The position numbers were made by a program, and so were the translations under genes. Below the pieces are notes generated by a model. It saw only the letters and a list, made by a program, of their open reading frames with translations, searched no databases and was not told where the DNA came from. This document shows positions 23,475-31,360 of a stretch of 40,561 bases of DNA, one piece after another. Source of the DNA: Methanobacteriota archaeon (GTDB lineage Archaea; Thermoplasmatota; Thermoplasmata; RBG-16-68-12); assembly GCA_005879065.1 (NCBI GenBank), contig VBLU01000006.1, forward strand, positions 1-40,561, given 5' to 3'. Each line of letters starts with the position of its first letter. Position 1 is the first letter of the stretch.

Positions 23475-24665
23475 TCAGGCCGCGACCGCCCGCTCGGACC
23501 ACTGCATCGGCAGCTCCCGGGCCGCCCATTCCTTGAACACCCGTTCCCGGTCCAACGCTTCGGGCGGATGGACGCCGGGACCCGGGGTCGCCTGATCCCC
23601 GATCATCGCCACCCCGATCGCGGCCCCGACGGCGGTCAGGTAGTTCACGGCGGTCGTAGAGCGGCGGCGGTTCGCGTCCGGCTGCGACATGAGGACGTCG
23701 CCCCGCCGGACGAGGTGATGACCGTCCCGCACGCCCTCGACCTCGACGGTCAGGGCGGTTGCCCCCTGCAAGGGCAGGACGAGCGCGGACGGCTCGGGGA
23801 ACGCCGCCAGGAGCGCCCTCCGGAAGGAGACCATCTGGTTTCCGACGCGAATCATGCGAGAGTCCGAGAGGAGGCCGAGTCGGTCGAGGGAAATGAGGGC
23901 CCGGACCACGTCCGGATGGAGGGCGTGCTTGTAGTCCACGCGGCCCACAGGCTTCCCGAGGAACCGGGGAAGGGTCTCTACCTCTTCGTGGGAGACGAGG
24001 TAGGTCCGCTGGACGCCGACGGGAGCGGGAAAGGGAAAATCCTCGGGCTCGCTCAGCGGCTCCCGCGCCGCGAGGCCGTCGTCGAGCCACACGGACGGCC
24101 GGACCAGGACGTTCTCAAGGAACGCCTCCCGCGAGGAGAGCGGCAGGTACCCCGGACCCGGAGCCGTGACGAGCTCCCCGGCGCGAATTCGAATCGCGTC
24201 GATCGCCTCGAAGCGTTCCGCCGCGTCGCGGGCCATCACGTTCGAAATCCCCGGATCGAAGCCCATGGACACGAGCGCGGTCCGCCCTACAGCTTTGAAG
24301 TCGTCCGCCCTCGCCAGCTGCGCGAAGATCCCCGGTTGGGCGCCCGGCTCCGAAGGCCCGGCGGCCGCGATGTCCAGATAGTGCGCCCCAGCCTCCAGGG
24401 CTGCCCCCATGATCCGAAGGTTGTACCGCGGGAGCGTCGTGTTCACGACGATGTCCGAGCCCTTGATCGCCCGCCCCAGGGCGGCATGGTTCTCGACGTT
24501 CAGCTGGGTCGCCTCGATCGAGACGCGACCCGGAATGCCCGTGAGGACCCGGGCGCGCTCCCCGAACTGGTCCGTGAGGAGGAGCGACGTCACCCGGCGG
24601 TCGGCCCGGAGTTCCGACGCGAGGGTCCGGCCCAGTCCACCGACCCCGAGGATCGCGACCCGCAT
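23475..24665 (-). CDS. Saccharopine dehydrogenase-fold oxidoreductase, possible lysine 6-dehydrogenase
   Basis: A 396-residue protein with an N-terminal Rossmann fold (RVAILGVGGLGRTLASEL, the GxGxxG dinucleotide site). Next come the DIVVNTTLPRYNLRIMGAALEAGAHYLD and FDPGISNVMARDA signatures of the saccharopine dehydrogenase/lysine 6-dehydrogenase family. Length matches lysine 6-dehydrogenase (about 385 residues) better than homospermidine synthase. Such an enzyme makes an omega-aldehyde that an ALDH could oxidise, and one is encoded convergently 16 bp away. That link is inference, and opine-type or spermidine-related substrates are alternatives. ATG supported by a TATA box at 24691-24698. Confidence 0.82.
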   Translation of the reverse strand: MRVAILGVGGLGRTLASELRADRRVTSLLLTDQFGERARVLTGIPGRVSIEATQLNVENHAALGRAIKGSDIVVNTTLPRYNLRIMGAALEAGAHYLDIAAAGPSEPGAQPGIFAQLARADDFKAVGRTALVSMGFDPGISNVMARDAAERFEAIDAIRIRAGELVTAPGPGYLPLSSREAFLENVLVRPSVWLDDGLAAREPLSEPEDFPFPAPVGVQRTYLVSHEEVETLPRFLGKPVGRVDYKHALHPDVVRALISLDRLGLLSDSRMIRVGNQMVSFRRALLAAFPEPSALVLPLQGATALTVEVEGVRDGHHLVRRGDVLMSQPDANRRRSTTAVNYLTAVGAAIGVAMIGDQATPGPGVHPPEALDRERVFKEWAARELPMQWSERAVAA

Positions 24666-24690
24666 CGACCCGACCCAGGGCTCATCGTAG

Positions 24691-24698
24691 CGTTTAGT
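24691..24698 (-). promoter_or_regulatory. TATA-like box of the saccharopine-dehydrogenase-like gene
   Basis: ACTAAACG on the minus strand (CGTTTAGT on plus), ~28 nt before the ATG at 24665. It implies a leaderless mRNA. Confidence 0.55.
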
Positions 24699-24752
24699 CT
24701 TTTCGTGGCGGTTCGCGGTCGTCGCTTCGTTTGGAAATGGTGAGGTGTAAGG

Positions 24753-24767
24753 ATTCGCAGCGCGAAT
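24753..24767. repeat. Inverted repeat ATTCGC-AGC-GCGAAT
   Basis: A perfect 6-bp inverted repeat with a 3-bp spacer, ~55 bp upstream of the saccharopine-dehydrogenase-like promoter and beside an AT-rich run. It could be a regulator site; no direct support. Confidence 0.35.
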
Positions 24768-24820
24768 ATCGTATTATTATGAGGATAGTAATCGATGGCC
24801 GCGACAGGGGCCTTGCCACG

Positions 24821-24990
24821 TCACGTCGGCCCGAGGCCCACGACAAGATTCAACAACGTGGACTTGACGCACCCGACGAGCCGAGGATCGTGACGAACTC
24901 GCCGTCGGGGATCGAGAGGTCCACCTCGCGCAGCGCTTCCATGGGCCCGCTCTTCCCGTTGAATGTCTTCCCGACTCCGATGAGTTGCAT
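24821..24990 (-). pseudogene. ABC transporter ATPase fragment (nitrate/sulfonate/taurine-type), frameshifted
   Basis: From the ATG at 24990 the minus strand reads as the start of an NrtD/SsuB/TauB-like ATPase: MQLIGVGKTFNGKSG, EALREVDLSIPDGEFVTILGSSG. The frame breaks exactly in the Walker A loop; the continuation (VKSTLLNLVVGLGPT) is in the next frame, and a Gly of GxGKS is replaced by Val. The frame then stops after ~56 residues, so the remaining ~200 residues (signature motif, Walker B) are absent. It is a decayed remnant with no permease gene nearby. Confidence 0.8.
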
Positions 24991-25483
24991 GGCGGCAACG
25001 CTCACCGCGCACTCGTCGATCGCGGCCGGGAGTGGGACCTCCTCCGGCTCCTAGGGCGCAGGATGGACGACCACCGAACTGGAGCGGCGGCAATCTGAGC
25101 GCCGAGGTGCAGTCCACCGCGCAACGGAGGTCGCCTCCACCATCCCGTTGGCGGTTCCACCTAGGAGGCGGCACATCGTCTCGCGGGAGTTCAGCGGGGC
25201 GCCGCAACACGGTGCACCTTGGTGATAACCGAATCATTGTCGCTTATATCCGGATGGCCGGTTCTACTGATGGGGTCGGCGTTGGCGGACGGCGTTCCGC
25301 GGATTCACCGCGGCCTCCCCCTCTCCGCGTCTTCGCGGCGCCTTTCGCGGAACGCGCCTCGGTCCGCGACGCCGGCCTGCTAATAGTTAATTTGTTCGGG
25401 AGGCCATTGAGTCCCCGGTAGGGGCAGCACTTGGTGATCTCGATCGGCGACACCATTGACGAAAACAACGCTCGATGGAGAGC
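24991..25483. other. Decayed or intergenic region, one possible small RNA
   Basis: About 490 bp with no convincing gene on either strand. It holds a strong TATA-like CTTATATC (25243-25250), an inverted repeat (25292-25301 with 25346-25355) and an AT-rich run at 25381-25397, described separately. The rest shows nothing recognisable. Confidence 0.5.
25273..25397 (+). ncRNA. Candidate structured small RNA
   Basis: CTTATATC at 25243-25250 would start plus-strand transcription near 25273. The following ~120 nt carry a 10-bp inverted repeat (GCGTTCCGCG / CGCGGAACGC, spacer 44 nt) enclosing CCGCGG...CCGCGG, and end in a T/A-rich run (TAATAGTTAATTTGTTC). No open frame of note. The TATA box could instead serve the minus strand. 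No known RNA family recognised. Confidence 0.25.
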
Positions 25484-26377
25484 CTAGACCATTCCCTCGG
25501 GTCGGCTCAACCCGGCGGTCTGCTTGCCCGGAGGGGCCTCCGTCCGACTGCGTGAAATCGGCCGCGCGGGTCCGTTCAGACGGCGAACGAAGAGGCGCAG
25601 GGCGATCTGCAATCCCGACCGAAGAGGGAGCATCTTCGCAGGCCCGATCCGCGCGTCGTAGTCGATCGGCAATTCCGTAATCCGCGCCTGCGAAAGGCAG
25701 GCCGAGCCGAAGAGGTCGGCCTCCAAATCGAAGCCGCTCGCCTCGAGTGGAATCCGACGAAGCGCGTCGGCCTTGAATCCCCACATCCCCGTGCAGACGT
25801 CCGTCACGGAGACGCCGAAGAGGAGGCGGGCCAGCGCGCTGAGGATGCGGTTCCCGATCGCGTTGAGAGGCGTCATGGCGCCTTCCGCCATCCGTCCGCG
25901 GAAGCGCGAGCCGAGGACGACGTCGTTCCCGGAGGCGAGGGCCTCGAGGAACCTCTGAATCGCTTCCGGAGGATAGGTCCCGTCCGCGTCGAGCATGAGG
26001 AAGAACTCCGGTTCGCGCGACCCGCCGTCCGCGCGGTCCCGGGTGCGGAGCAAGTGGTCGAATGCCTGGCGCATCCCGTTTCCTTTCCCCCGCCCGGCCT
26101 GGATGAACACGCTCGCCCCGTTCTTGCGGCCCACTTCCAGGGTGCGGTCTGTCGAGTTCCCGTCGACGAGCCAGATCGACACGGTGTATCCGGCCGCCTC
26201 GAGCTGGGCGCGGGGAATCCGGTCCAGGACCTTGCCGATCGCCCGTTCCTCGTTTAGGGCCGGCAGGAAGATGACGACATGGCCTCGGGGACTCGGTTGC
26301 GGGCTGTCCCTTTCGGCGCCCGACAAGTGTGCGACCTCGTCCTCCGATTGGCCACCCCCCATCGCCTCTGCGATCAT
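25484..26377 (-). CDS. Family 2 glycosyltransferase, dolichol-phosphate mannose synthase-like
   Basis: A 297-residue cytosolic or peripheral GT2 enzyme without clear C-terminal membrane helices. Hallmarks are VVIFLPALNEERAIGKVLDRIP, VDGNSTDRTLEV, and the metal-binding DAD in FLMLDADGTYPPEAI. VLGSRFRGRM and GNRILSALARLLFGVSVTDVCTGMWGF follow, the DPM1-type acceptor signature. It probably transfers a sugar from a nucleotide donor to a polyprenyl phosphate for glycoprotein or surface glycan synthesis. The ATG lies 25 bp after the stop of the winged-helix gene, so the two may form an operon; a few-residue-shorter start is possible. Confidence 0.88.
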   Translation of the reverse strand: MIAEAMGGGQSEDEVAHLSGAERDSPQPSPRGHVVIFLPALNEERAIGKVLDRIPRAQLEAAGYTVSIWLVDGNSTDRTLEVGRKNGASVFIQAGRGKGNGMRQAFDHLLRTRDRADGGSREPEFFLMLDADGTYPPEAIQRFLEALASGNDVVLGSRFRGRMAEGAMTPLNAIGNRILSALARLLFGVSVTDVCTGMWGFKADALRRIPLEASGFDLEADLFGSACLSQARITELPIDYDARIGPAKMLPLRSGLQIALRLFVRRLNGPARPISRSRTEAPPGKQTAGLSRPEGMV

Positions 26378-26402
26378 GGTCGTCTGTTCTCCCTCCGGCC
26401 CG

Positions 26403-26867
26403 TCAATGCGATACGATGCCCAGATTCGCGGGCGTGCTCCTCGCCCGTCCGGCCTTGTCCTCCGGCCGCTCGTAACCTGGGAAAACCTCATCGAGGAACT
26501 CCGCGTTCCGTTCCATTTGATAGGTGAGGAAGAACAGGGCGCCATACGACTCTCCGCGCGGACTCGCAGCAACCACATCGTCACGAGCGAGCTTCGTCAG
26601 GTGGTGCTGGACGGTCGTGTAATGGAGCTCCAGCGCGCTCGCGATTTGGTTCGCGTTCAAGGGCCCGCGGTCCTGAAGAAGTTTCAGGATCCGGCATCGG
26701 TTGTGGCCGCCTCGCGACCGCGCGAGCAGGTACACGAGCGTCCGTCGGAACGGCGTGTTGGATCGATCGCTCGTGCGCGACGTCGTCGATCGAACGTCCA
26801 CGTGTGCCGGAATCGGCCACGCGCTCGACGTGGGTGCGATGAGGACACGTTCCGTTGACCCCGACAT
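26403..26867 (-). CDS. ArsR-like winged-helix transcriptional regulator
   Basis: The core (residues ~65-135) is a winged helix: LVYLLARSRGGHNRCRILKLLQDRGPL, then NANQIASALELHYTTVQHHLTKLARDDVV as the recognition helix region, then a wing with GALFFLT. The 'RGG.NR.RIL' entry is typical of archaeal ArsR-like regulators. No cysteine metal site is evident. The ~60-residue N-terminus from the ATG at 26867 looks unstructured; starts at 26921 (TTG) or 26801 (GTG) are alternatives. A TATA-like TTTAAT at 26962-26967 serves this strand. It is probably cotranscribed with the glycosyltransferase gene. Confidence 0.8.
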   Translation of the reverse strand: MSGSTERVLIAPTSSAWPIPAHVDVRSTTSRTSDRSNTPFRRTLVYLLARSRGGHNRCRILKLLQDRGPLNANQIASALELHYTTVQHHLTKLARDDVVAASPRGESYGALFFLTYQMERNAEFLDEVFPGYERPEDKAGRARSTPANLGIVSH

Positions 26868-27010
26868 TAGACGCGGGCAAGCCGAACGAGGGGGATATCC
26901 ACCGCGTCTTGATGCGCGCAACTCCGCATGGGGAGTGTGCGCCGTGCGTCACACATAATGATTAAAGTTGCAAAAGACTATAACGTACCAGTGGTTGCCA
27001 ACGCATTGCC

Positions 27011-27016
27011 TTTATT
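27011..27016 (+). promoter_or_regulatory. TATA-like box for the TTG-started RHH gene
   Basis: TTTATT ~29 nt before the TTG at 27042. It supports a leaderless mRNA beginning on a TTG codon. Confidence 0.5.
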
Positions 27017-27041
27017 CCGAAGAGGGCCCTGGTGAACCGAA

Positions 27042-27575
27042 TTGGCTAGTCGCACCGCGGTCACGAGGACCATCCGGTTGGATGGAGACACGGACCGGGC
27101 CCTTTCGACCTTGGCCGAGAAAGAGCGGGTCAGCGTCAATTTCCTCGTGAACCGGGCGCTTCGAAAATTCATCGAGTGGGACGTCTACGCGGAGAAGTTC
27201 GGATTCCTCTCCCTCCCCGCCTCCATGATCACGAAGATGATGAGCTATCTGACCGACGAAGAGGCGAGGGAGATGGGACGCTGGGCGGGCCAGAACCTGG
27301 TGAAGGACTTCCTCACCTTCTGGTTCAAAGAGGTGAGCGTCACGACCCTCGTGAAAGGGTATCCGGCCCTCGAGTCGAAATACGGAAAGTCGTTCGAATA
27401 CGAGGAGCATGTGGACGGCGGCCGGTGGACGATCATCCTGAAGCATGGCCGCGGAATCAAGTGGTCCTTCTACTATGAGGAACTCCTTCGGTCCGTGTTC
27501 GAGCAACTGCTCAAGAAGGAAGTCAAGACGGAACGGACGGAAGATCAGGTCGTTGCGCGATTCAGCGCCGTCTAG
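27042..27575 (+). CDS. Ribbon-helix-helix protein with C-terminal sensor-like domain
   Basis: A 177-residue protein. Residues 7-45 are an RHH DNA-binding unit (VTRTIRLDGDTDRALSTLAEKERVS, then NFLVNRALRKFIEWD). Residues ~50-165 form a separate alpha/beta domain: a helical part with MITKMMSYLTDEEAREMGRWAG, and a closing strand-helix WTIILKHGRGIKWSFYYEELLRSVFEQLL. A His-x-x-Gly-x-Lys-Trp-Ser motif ends it, as in a group of archaeal proteins of unknown ligand. A ligand-sensing transcriptional regulator is the best reading. It starts with TTG; no ATG or GTG lies near the expected start. Confidence 0.75.
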   Translation: MASRTAVTRTIRLDGDTDRALSTLAEKERVSVNFLVNRALRKFIEWDVYAEKFGFLSLPASMITKMMSYLTDEEAREMGRWAGQNLVKDFLTFWFKEVSVTTLVKGYPALESKYGKSFEYEEHVDGGRWTIILKHGRGIKWSFYYEELLRSVFEQLLKKEVKTERTEDQVVARFSAV

Positions 27576-27596
27576 GCCGCTCCTGGGTGCGCATCG

Positions 27597-27920
27597 CTAC
27601 TGGATGATTTTCTTCTTCGGGGACTCCTCTTCGGAGTTCTCGTATCCCGCATCGTGAAGCGCCGTGCGCTCGATCGCCTCCGCGAGCCAGCCCATCGTCA
27701 TGCGCAGGCCGAGGCACACGCGGTCGATCTCGGCGTCCCCCGTGTCCGCTTTCTTCACTTTCGACAGAAGCATCGACTTTACCATGTGGGCGTTCTGGTC
27801 GCCGAAGGTCTTCTCGAAGGCCCTCCAGTAGGCCTGCTGGAACGCCGGATCGTCTCGGGCGCCTTTGACCTTGGCTAGATGGGGGACGGTACCACCTCCT
27901 GGGCCTTGGCGTCCGTCCAC
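27597..27920 (-). CDS. Small helical protein, possibly frameshifted at its start
   Basis: Residues ~15-107 look like a real soluble helical protein: DDPAFQQAYWRAFEKTFGDQN, AHMVKSMLLSKVKKADTGDAEI, GLRMTMGWLAEAIERTAL, ending in an acidic-then-basic tail. The GTG at 27920 gives a glycine-rich, poorly coded N-terminus. One extra C in the C5 run near 27888 would instead join it to a well-coded ATG at 27934 reading MRFPTWTDAKAQEVVPSP. So either the start is atypical or the assembly or gene carries a 1-base indel. No family recognised. Confidence 0.6.
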   Translation of the reverse strand: MDGRQGPGGGTVPHLAKVKGARDDPAFQQAYWRAFEKTFGDQNAHMVKSMLLSKVKKADTGDAEIDRVCLGLRMTMGWLAEAIERTALHDAGYENSEEESPKKKIIQ

Positions 27921-28229
27921 GTCGGAAATCGCATGCGGCCTCGCGGATGCCCAGCGCCATCGCAGGCAACCGACCTCCTTTCGACTTTCATTGGGCCAGC
28001 CTTTCGAATCGGCTTCTGCCAGATAGCATGGACTTGATAATGCGTGCGTTTAGTTATCACCACGAGTGCGGGACGTCCTCGGTGAACCGACCACCTTCCC
28101 GTGACGACCGAATTGTTCGTCCTTGGCAACCGGGAGACAACGAGGCCCCGAATCGCGCGTCGACCCAACTTTCGCCCACCTTGACAGACCGGCTCCTCAC
28201 TCCGCGCCACCGACGTTCCTCCGTGGACG

Positions 28230-28979
28230 CTAGACGGGGTTCCCGCGGACATGCGGATGGACAATGCGGATTCCCCGAGGGCCGATGTCGATCGGGATGG
28301 GACCCATCTGGTGATTCGTGCCGCGCATCTTCGTGATCTCGATGTACCGGACCCGCGCCTCACCGGCCGGGACGATGCTGAACTTGATGACGCCATCCGC
28401 GACGAACTCCTCGACGCCGGTCCACGGGAAACCCCCCAGGGTCCCCGTCCCTTCCTCCGTGATCAACAGAGTCGTGCACCCGGAGGCTCCGCCGACGATC
28501 TTGCCGAGCAGCACGTGCGTGAAGGTCCGGAGGTCGCCGACCGTCTGGAACGCAGGAGACATCGCGGTGAAGGAGTCGATCACGAGCCGCTCGGTCTCGT
28601 TCTCGTCGATCTCCCGAGCGATCTGCTCCCATAGCGCCGGAAGGCCCTCCGAGGTCGGTGCGGGGAGCTCCAGGAAGGAGAACCGCTTCTGGGCCATCAA
28701 CGGCTCGAAGTCGAGTCCGAGCCGTCGCATGTTGTGCAAATAGGACTTCTCGCTCTCGAGCATGGAGACATACATGCCCGCCTGCTTGCCCTTCTTCGCG
28801 CCATGGTGCAGAAAGTGGGATCCGAAGATCGTCTTCCCGGTCCCGGGCCGCCCGGTGAGCGTGACCAAGCTACCCGAGAGGAACCCGCCTTCGAGCATCC
28901 CGTCGAGCTCTTGGAGGCCCGTCGCTGCGCGCTCGTCCGTGGCCGGCTCCGGCGTCTTTGACACCGCAACTTCGGTCAT
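28230..28979 (-). CDS. KaiC/RadA-superfamily ATPase, single domain
   Basis: A 249-residue RecA-fold ATPase. The N-terminal TGLQELDGMLEGGFLSGSLVTLTG leads into Walker A (GRPGTGKT, residues 43-50). Walker B is RLVIDSF (~131-137), followed by TTLLITEE and a closing ITKMRGTNHQMGPIPIDIGPRGI typical of KaiC-like proteins. Such proteins sense or relay signals for motility, circadian-like or transcriptional control in archaea; the specific role is unknown. Its ATG overlaps the stop of the larger ATPase gene by 4 bp, so they are translationally coupled and likely interact. Confidence 0.88.
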   Translation of the reverse strand: MTEVAVSKTPEPATDERAATGLQELDGMLEGGFLSGSLVTLTGRPGTGKTIFGSHFLHHGAKKGKQAGMYVSMLESEKSYLHNMRRLGLDFEPLMAQKRFSFLELPAPTSEGLPALWEQIAREIDENETERLVIDSFTAMSPAFQTVGDLRTFTHVLLGKIVGGASGCTTLLITEEGTGTLGGFPWTGVEEFVADGVIKFSIVPAGEARVRYIEITKMRGTNHQMGPIPIDIGPRGIRIVHPHVRGNPV

Positions 28980-30508
28980 GCAATCAACCTCTTCTTAGCG
29001 TTTTGCATGGAACGGGCCACCGTCTCGAAGAAATCCGCCTGCGGCGCCCGCCGCCGGATGTGGACCGGGATCGAGAGGGGTGGTTCTCCCGGCGTTCCAC
29101 TCCGCTCCCGTGACAGCGTCACGTCCTGGAGCGGGATCAGCTTGAACTCCGGATACCCGTTCGCGAAGGAGAACTGGAGGCCATAGAATCCCGTGCGCGG
29201 CTTCACGCCATAGAAGACGAGCGTGCCCCAGCGCGTCGTGAGCACGAGGTGGATCTGGGAGATGTTCGCGACCTTCTCCGTGAGCTCCAGGTTCGGCCGG
29301 GCGAGGACGGACTGAATGTCCTTGTTCACGGCGACGCGGGCCGCCACCGTTGCGAGGAAGTCCATGACCCCTTGCCCGTAGAAGTTCTCGACGGTGTCCA
29401 GGGCCATCAGTTTCCAGACGATCTTTCCCTGATTCTTGAACTTCCCATAGACCTCGAGCCACATCTCAAAGTCCTTCGCCATGTCCAACGAGAACTTGAT
29501 CGCGACGGGGTCTTCGACGCGGTCCGTCGTGAAGACGCGCATGTTCGCGTCGTACATGTCTTCCGCCAGGAACTGCGTCGCGAAGAGCCGCGACCGCTTC
29601 GGATCGAAATCGCTGTACGGGAACATCATCACCGCGTTGCCCGTCGCGAGGAAATTCAGGAGGGCGGTCAGGGGCACGTAGACCTGGGCCTCGAACGGGA
29701 CGTCGCCCCGCATCTCCAGCAAGACCGTCGAACCGCGGGCGACGCCGCCGCCCAGGAGGGCATCGAGGTCTCGGCTCCCCGTGGACATGTGGGTCTCCGT
29801 GTTGTGGACCGGGCGGAACTCCGCCGTCTCCTCCGGGAGCTTGAAGTTGAACGGCTCCAGGTACTGGAACCGTCCTCCCGCGAGGGTGAACAGGTACTGG
29901 TCCTGGCGGATGGGGACGCCGCGGAGCTTTCGGATCTCCAACTCTCGCAGCCGCCGGTCGTCGATCACTTTCTGACGGAGGATCAGGATCGCGTCCGCGA
30001 GCTGGTCCAGGGTCGTGTTCGCCTCCGAGTGTTCGCTCACCAGGATGAGACGCGCCCCCGTTTCCTCGAGGACGGCCATCAGAGACTGCTCGACCTTCAT
30101 CCGCGCTTCCGCGGGGATGTAGTCCGAAATTCCCTCCCAGGAGTCGAGGACGACGAGCGGATTCTCCATGCTCGACAACAGGTCGTGGAGCCCGGAGATC
30201 ACCTTGTGCCCGACGACGAACTGGGTCGGATCGAACTCGAGGGTCGAGAAAAACTGCACGTTCGGTTCCGCGGCCAATTTCGGGAAGAGGGCATGCTGAA
30301 ATGAAAGCTTCTCTGGATACGTCCGTGTCGAAATATGGACAGAATCGCCTTCGGAGTGCAGGAGCGCCATGAGCTCCAAGGCGAGGTTGGTCTTGCCGGT
30401 GCCCGCGTCTCCCTTGACGAGGAGGATGTACCCCTTGCGGCGGAGGACCGCTTCCAATTCCGGCGGTACCGATCGCAACTGAGTCGTCGACTCGTTATTC
30501 TCAATCAT
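28976..30508 (-). CDS. Two-domain KaiC-like protein with degenerate second ATPase domain
   Basis: A 510-residue protein. Domain 1 (~20-235) has Walker A GDAGTGKT (residues 33-40), Walker B-like LVVLDSWEG and RLILVSEH. Domain 2 (from ~242, MSTGSRDLDALLGGGVARG, the KaiC repeat entry) shows VLLEMRGDVPFEAQ where a GxxxxGK[TS] loop should be, so it likely cannot bind ATP normally. A beta-rich C-terminal part ends near RRRAPQADFFETVARSM. Active-plus-inactive pairs often make regulated hexamers. Gene 1 of a coupled operon; GGGAGGT precedes the ATG and a CTTTTAAG box lies ~50 nt upstream. Confidence 0.83.
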   Translation of the reverse strand: MIENNESTTQLRSVPPELEAVLRRKGYILLVKGDAGTGKTNLALELMALLHSEGDSVHISTRTYPEKLSFQHALFPKLAAEPNVQFFSTLEFDPTQFVVGHKVISGLHDLLSSMENPLVVLDSWEGISDYIPAEARMKVEQSLMAVLEETGARLILVSEHSEANTTLDQLADAILILRQKVIDDRRLRELEIRKLRGVPIRQDQYLFTLAGGRFQYLEPFNFKLPEETAEFRPVHNTETHMSTGSRDLDALLGGGVARGSTVLLEMRGDVPFEAQVYVPLTALLNFLATGNAVMMFPYSDFDPKRSRLFATQFLAEDMYDANMRVFTTDRVEDPVAIKFSLDMAKDFEMWLEVYGKFKNQGKIVWKLMALDTVENFYGQGVMDFLATVAARVAVNKDIQSVLARPNLELTEKVANISQIHLVLTTRWGTLVFYGVKPRTGFYGLQFSFANGYPEFKLIPLQDVTLSRERSGTPGEPPLSIPVHIRRRAPQADFFETVARSMQNAKKRLIA

Positions 30509-30668
30509 CTACCGCGTCGACCTCCCGCAGCGCCTGAATACATGAACGAGGACCACTTAAAAGCTTGTAGTAACCTTGTGGTCACCCCCCTCGTGCAAGC
30601 CGCGTTGTCCGCGGCCGGAACACGCACGATCGGATGAATGCACTGAAATCGACCTGATTCATTGGAAC

Positions 30669-30675
30669 TTATAAA
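30669..30675 (+). promoter_or_regulatory. TATA box for the membrane protein gene at 30704
   Basis: TTATAAA, near consensus, ~32 nt before the ATG. The divergent KaiC-like operon has its own box around 30554-30562. Confidence 0.6.
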
Positions 30676-30703
30676 CCGGGGATAGATTCTGAATAGGCAC
30701 ACA

Positions 30704-31360
30704 ATGGACATACCGTGGCGGAGTACCGTTCTGTTCATCGTCGCGGTCGCCGGAATCCTCTTCGCCGTCGCGACCCGGAGCCTGGTCGTCCTCCAGGGCC
30801 TCACGATGATTGCCTTCGCCATCCTCGGGGTGCTCGCGGTCGTCCTGGTCCGACGCGGCGCCCGTTCGATCCCCTCGGATCCGAGGCTTGCGCGCGTGGC
30901 CGACCGCCTTCGGGAGCTGCGTCGTCTCGCCGCCTCGGCCCGGCAGGATTCCCTGGAGCACCTGGACGGGGGCCGGCAAACGATCAACGTGTATCCGTGG
31001 CCGGAAGAGGAGGACGTGGTGCGCGTGGAAGACCACGCCATGGCCCGCCGGCTCGCGCAGCGGCTCGCGCCTCCGGCCCCAGACACCGCGGTTGATGGCC
31101 GCCATTCGGCCCACCACGAAACCTTCGCGGAACTGCTTCGCGAAGGGGAGGACCTTCGCGCCCTCGGTCGGCTCCTGAAGCTCGACCTGAACGCGTACGG
31201 GAGTCAACTCGCGAAAGGCCTCGCGGCCGCCCGCGCGGGGCGGTTCGAGCAATGCGGTCTGTACCTGCAGGTGGCGAACGAACGGCTTCGATTCCAGGTG
31301 CACGCGGCCCTCGCCGAGGAATTGCTCAGCCTTCGAACGCCTTCCTATGAACAACGTTGA
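30704..31360 (+). CDS. Membrane protein with cytoplasmic helical domain, unknown function
   Basis: A 218-residue protein. Two N-terminal membrane helices (~7-24 and 28-48) are joined by a short loop. A cytoplasmic part rich in Arg, Leu and Ala follows (RVADRLRELRRLAASARQDSLEHL, then LREGEDLRALGRLLKLDLNAYG), strongly helical and possibly TPR-like or coiled. It is divergent from the KaiC-like ATPases with 195 bp between, so a link to that signalling pair is possible but only by position. No family recognised. Confidence 0.75.
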   Translation: MDIPWRSTVLFIVAVAGILFAVATRSLVVLQGLTMIAFAILGVLAVVLVRRGARSIPSDPRLARVADRLRELRRLAASARQDSLEHLDGGRQTINVYPWPEEEDVVRVEDHAMARRLAQRLAPPAPDTAVDGRHSAHHETFAELLREGEDLRALGRLLKLDLNAYGSQLAKGLAAARAGRFEQCGLYLQVANERLRFQVHAALAEELLSLRTPSYEQR

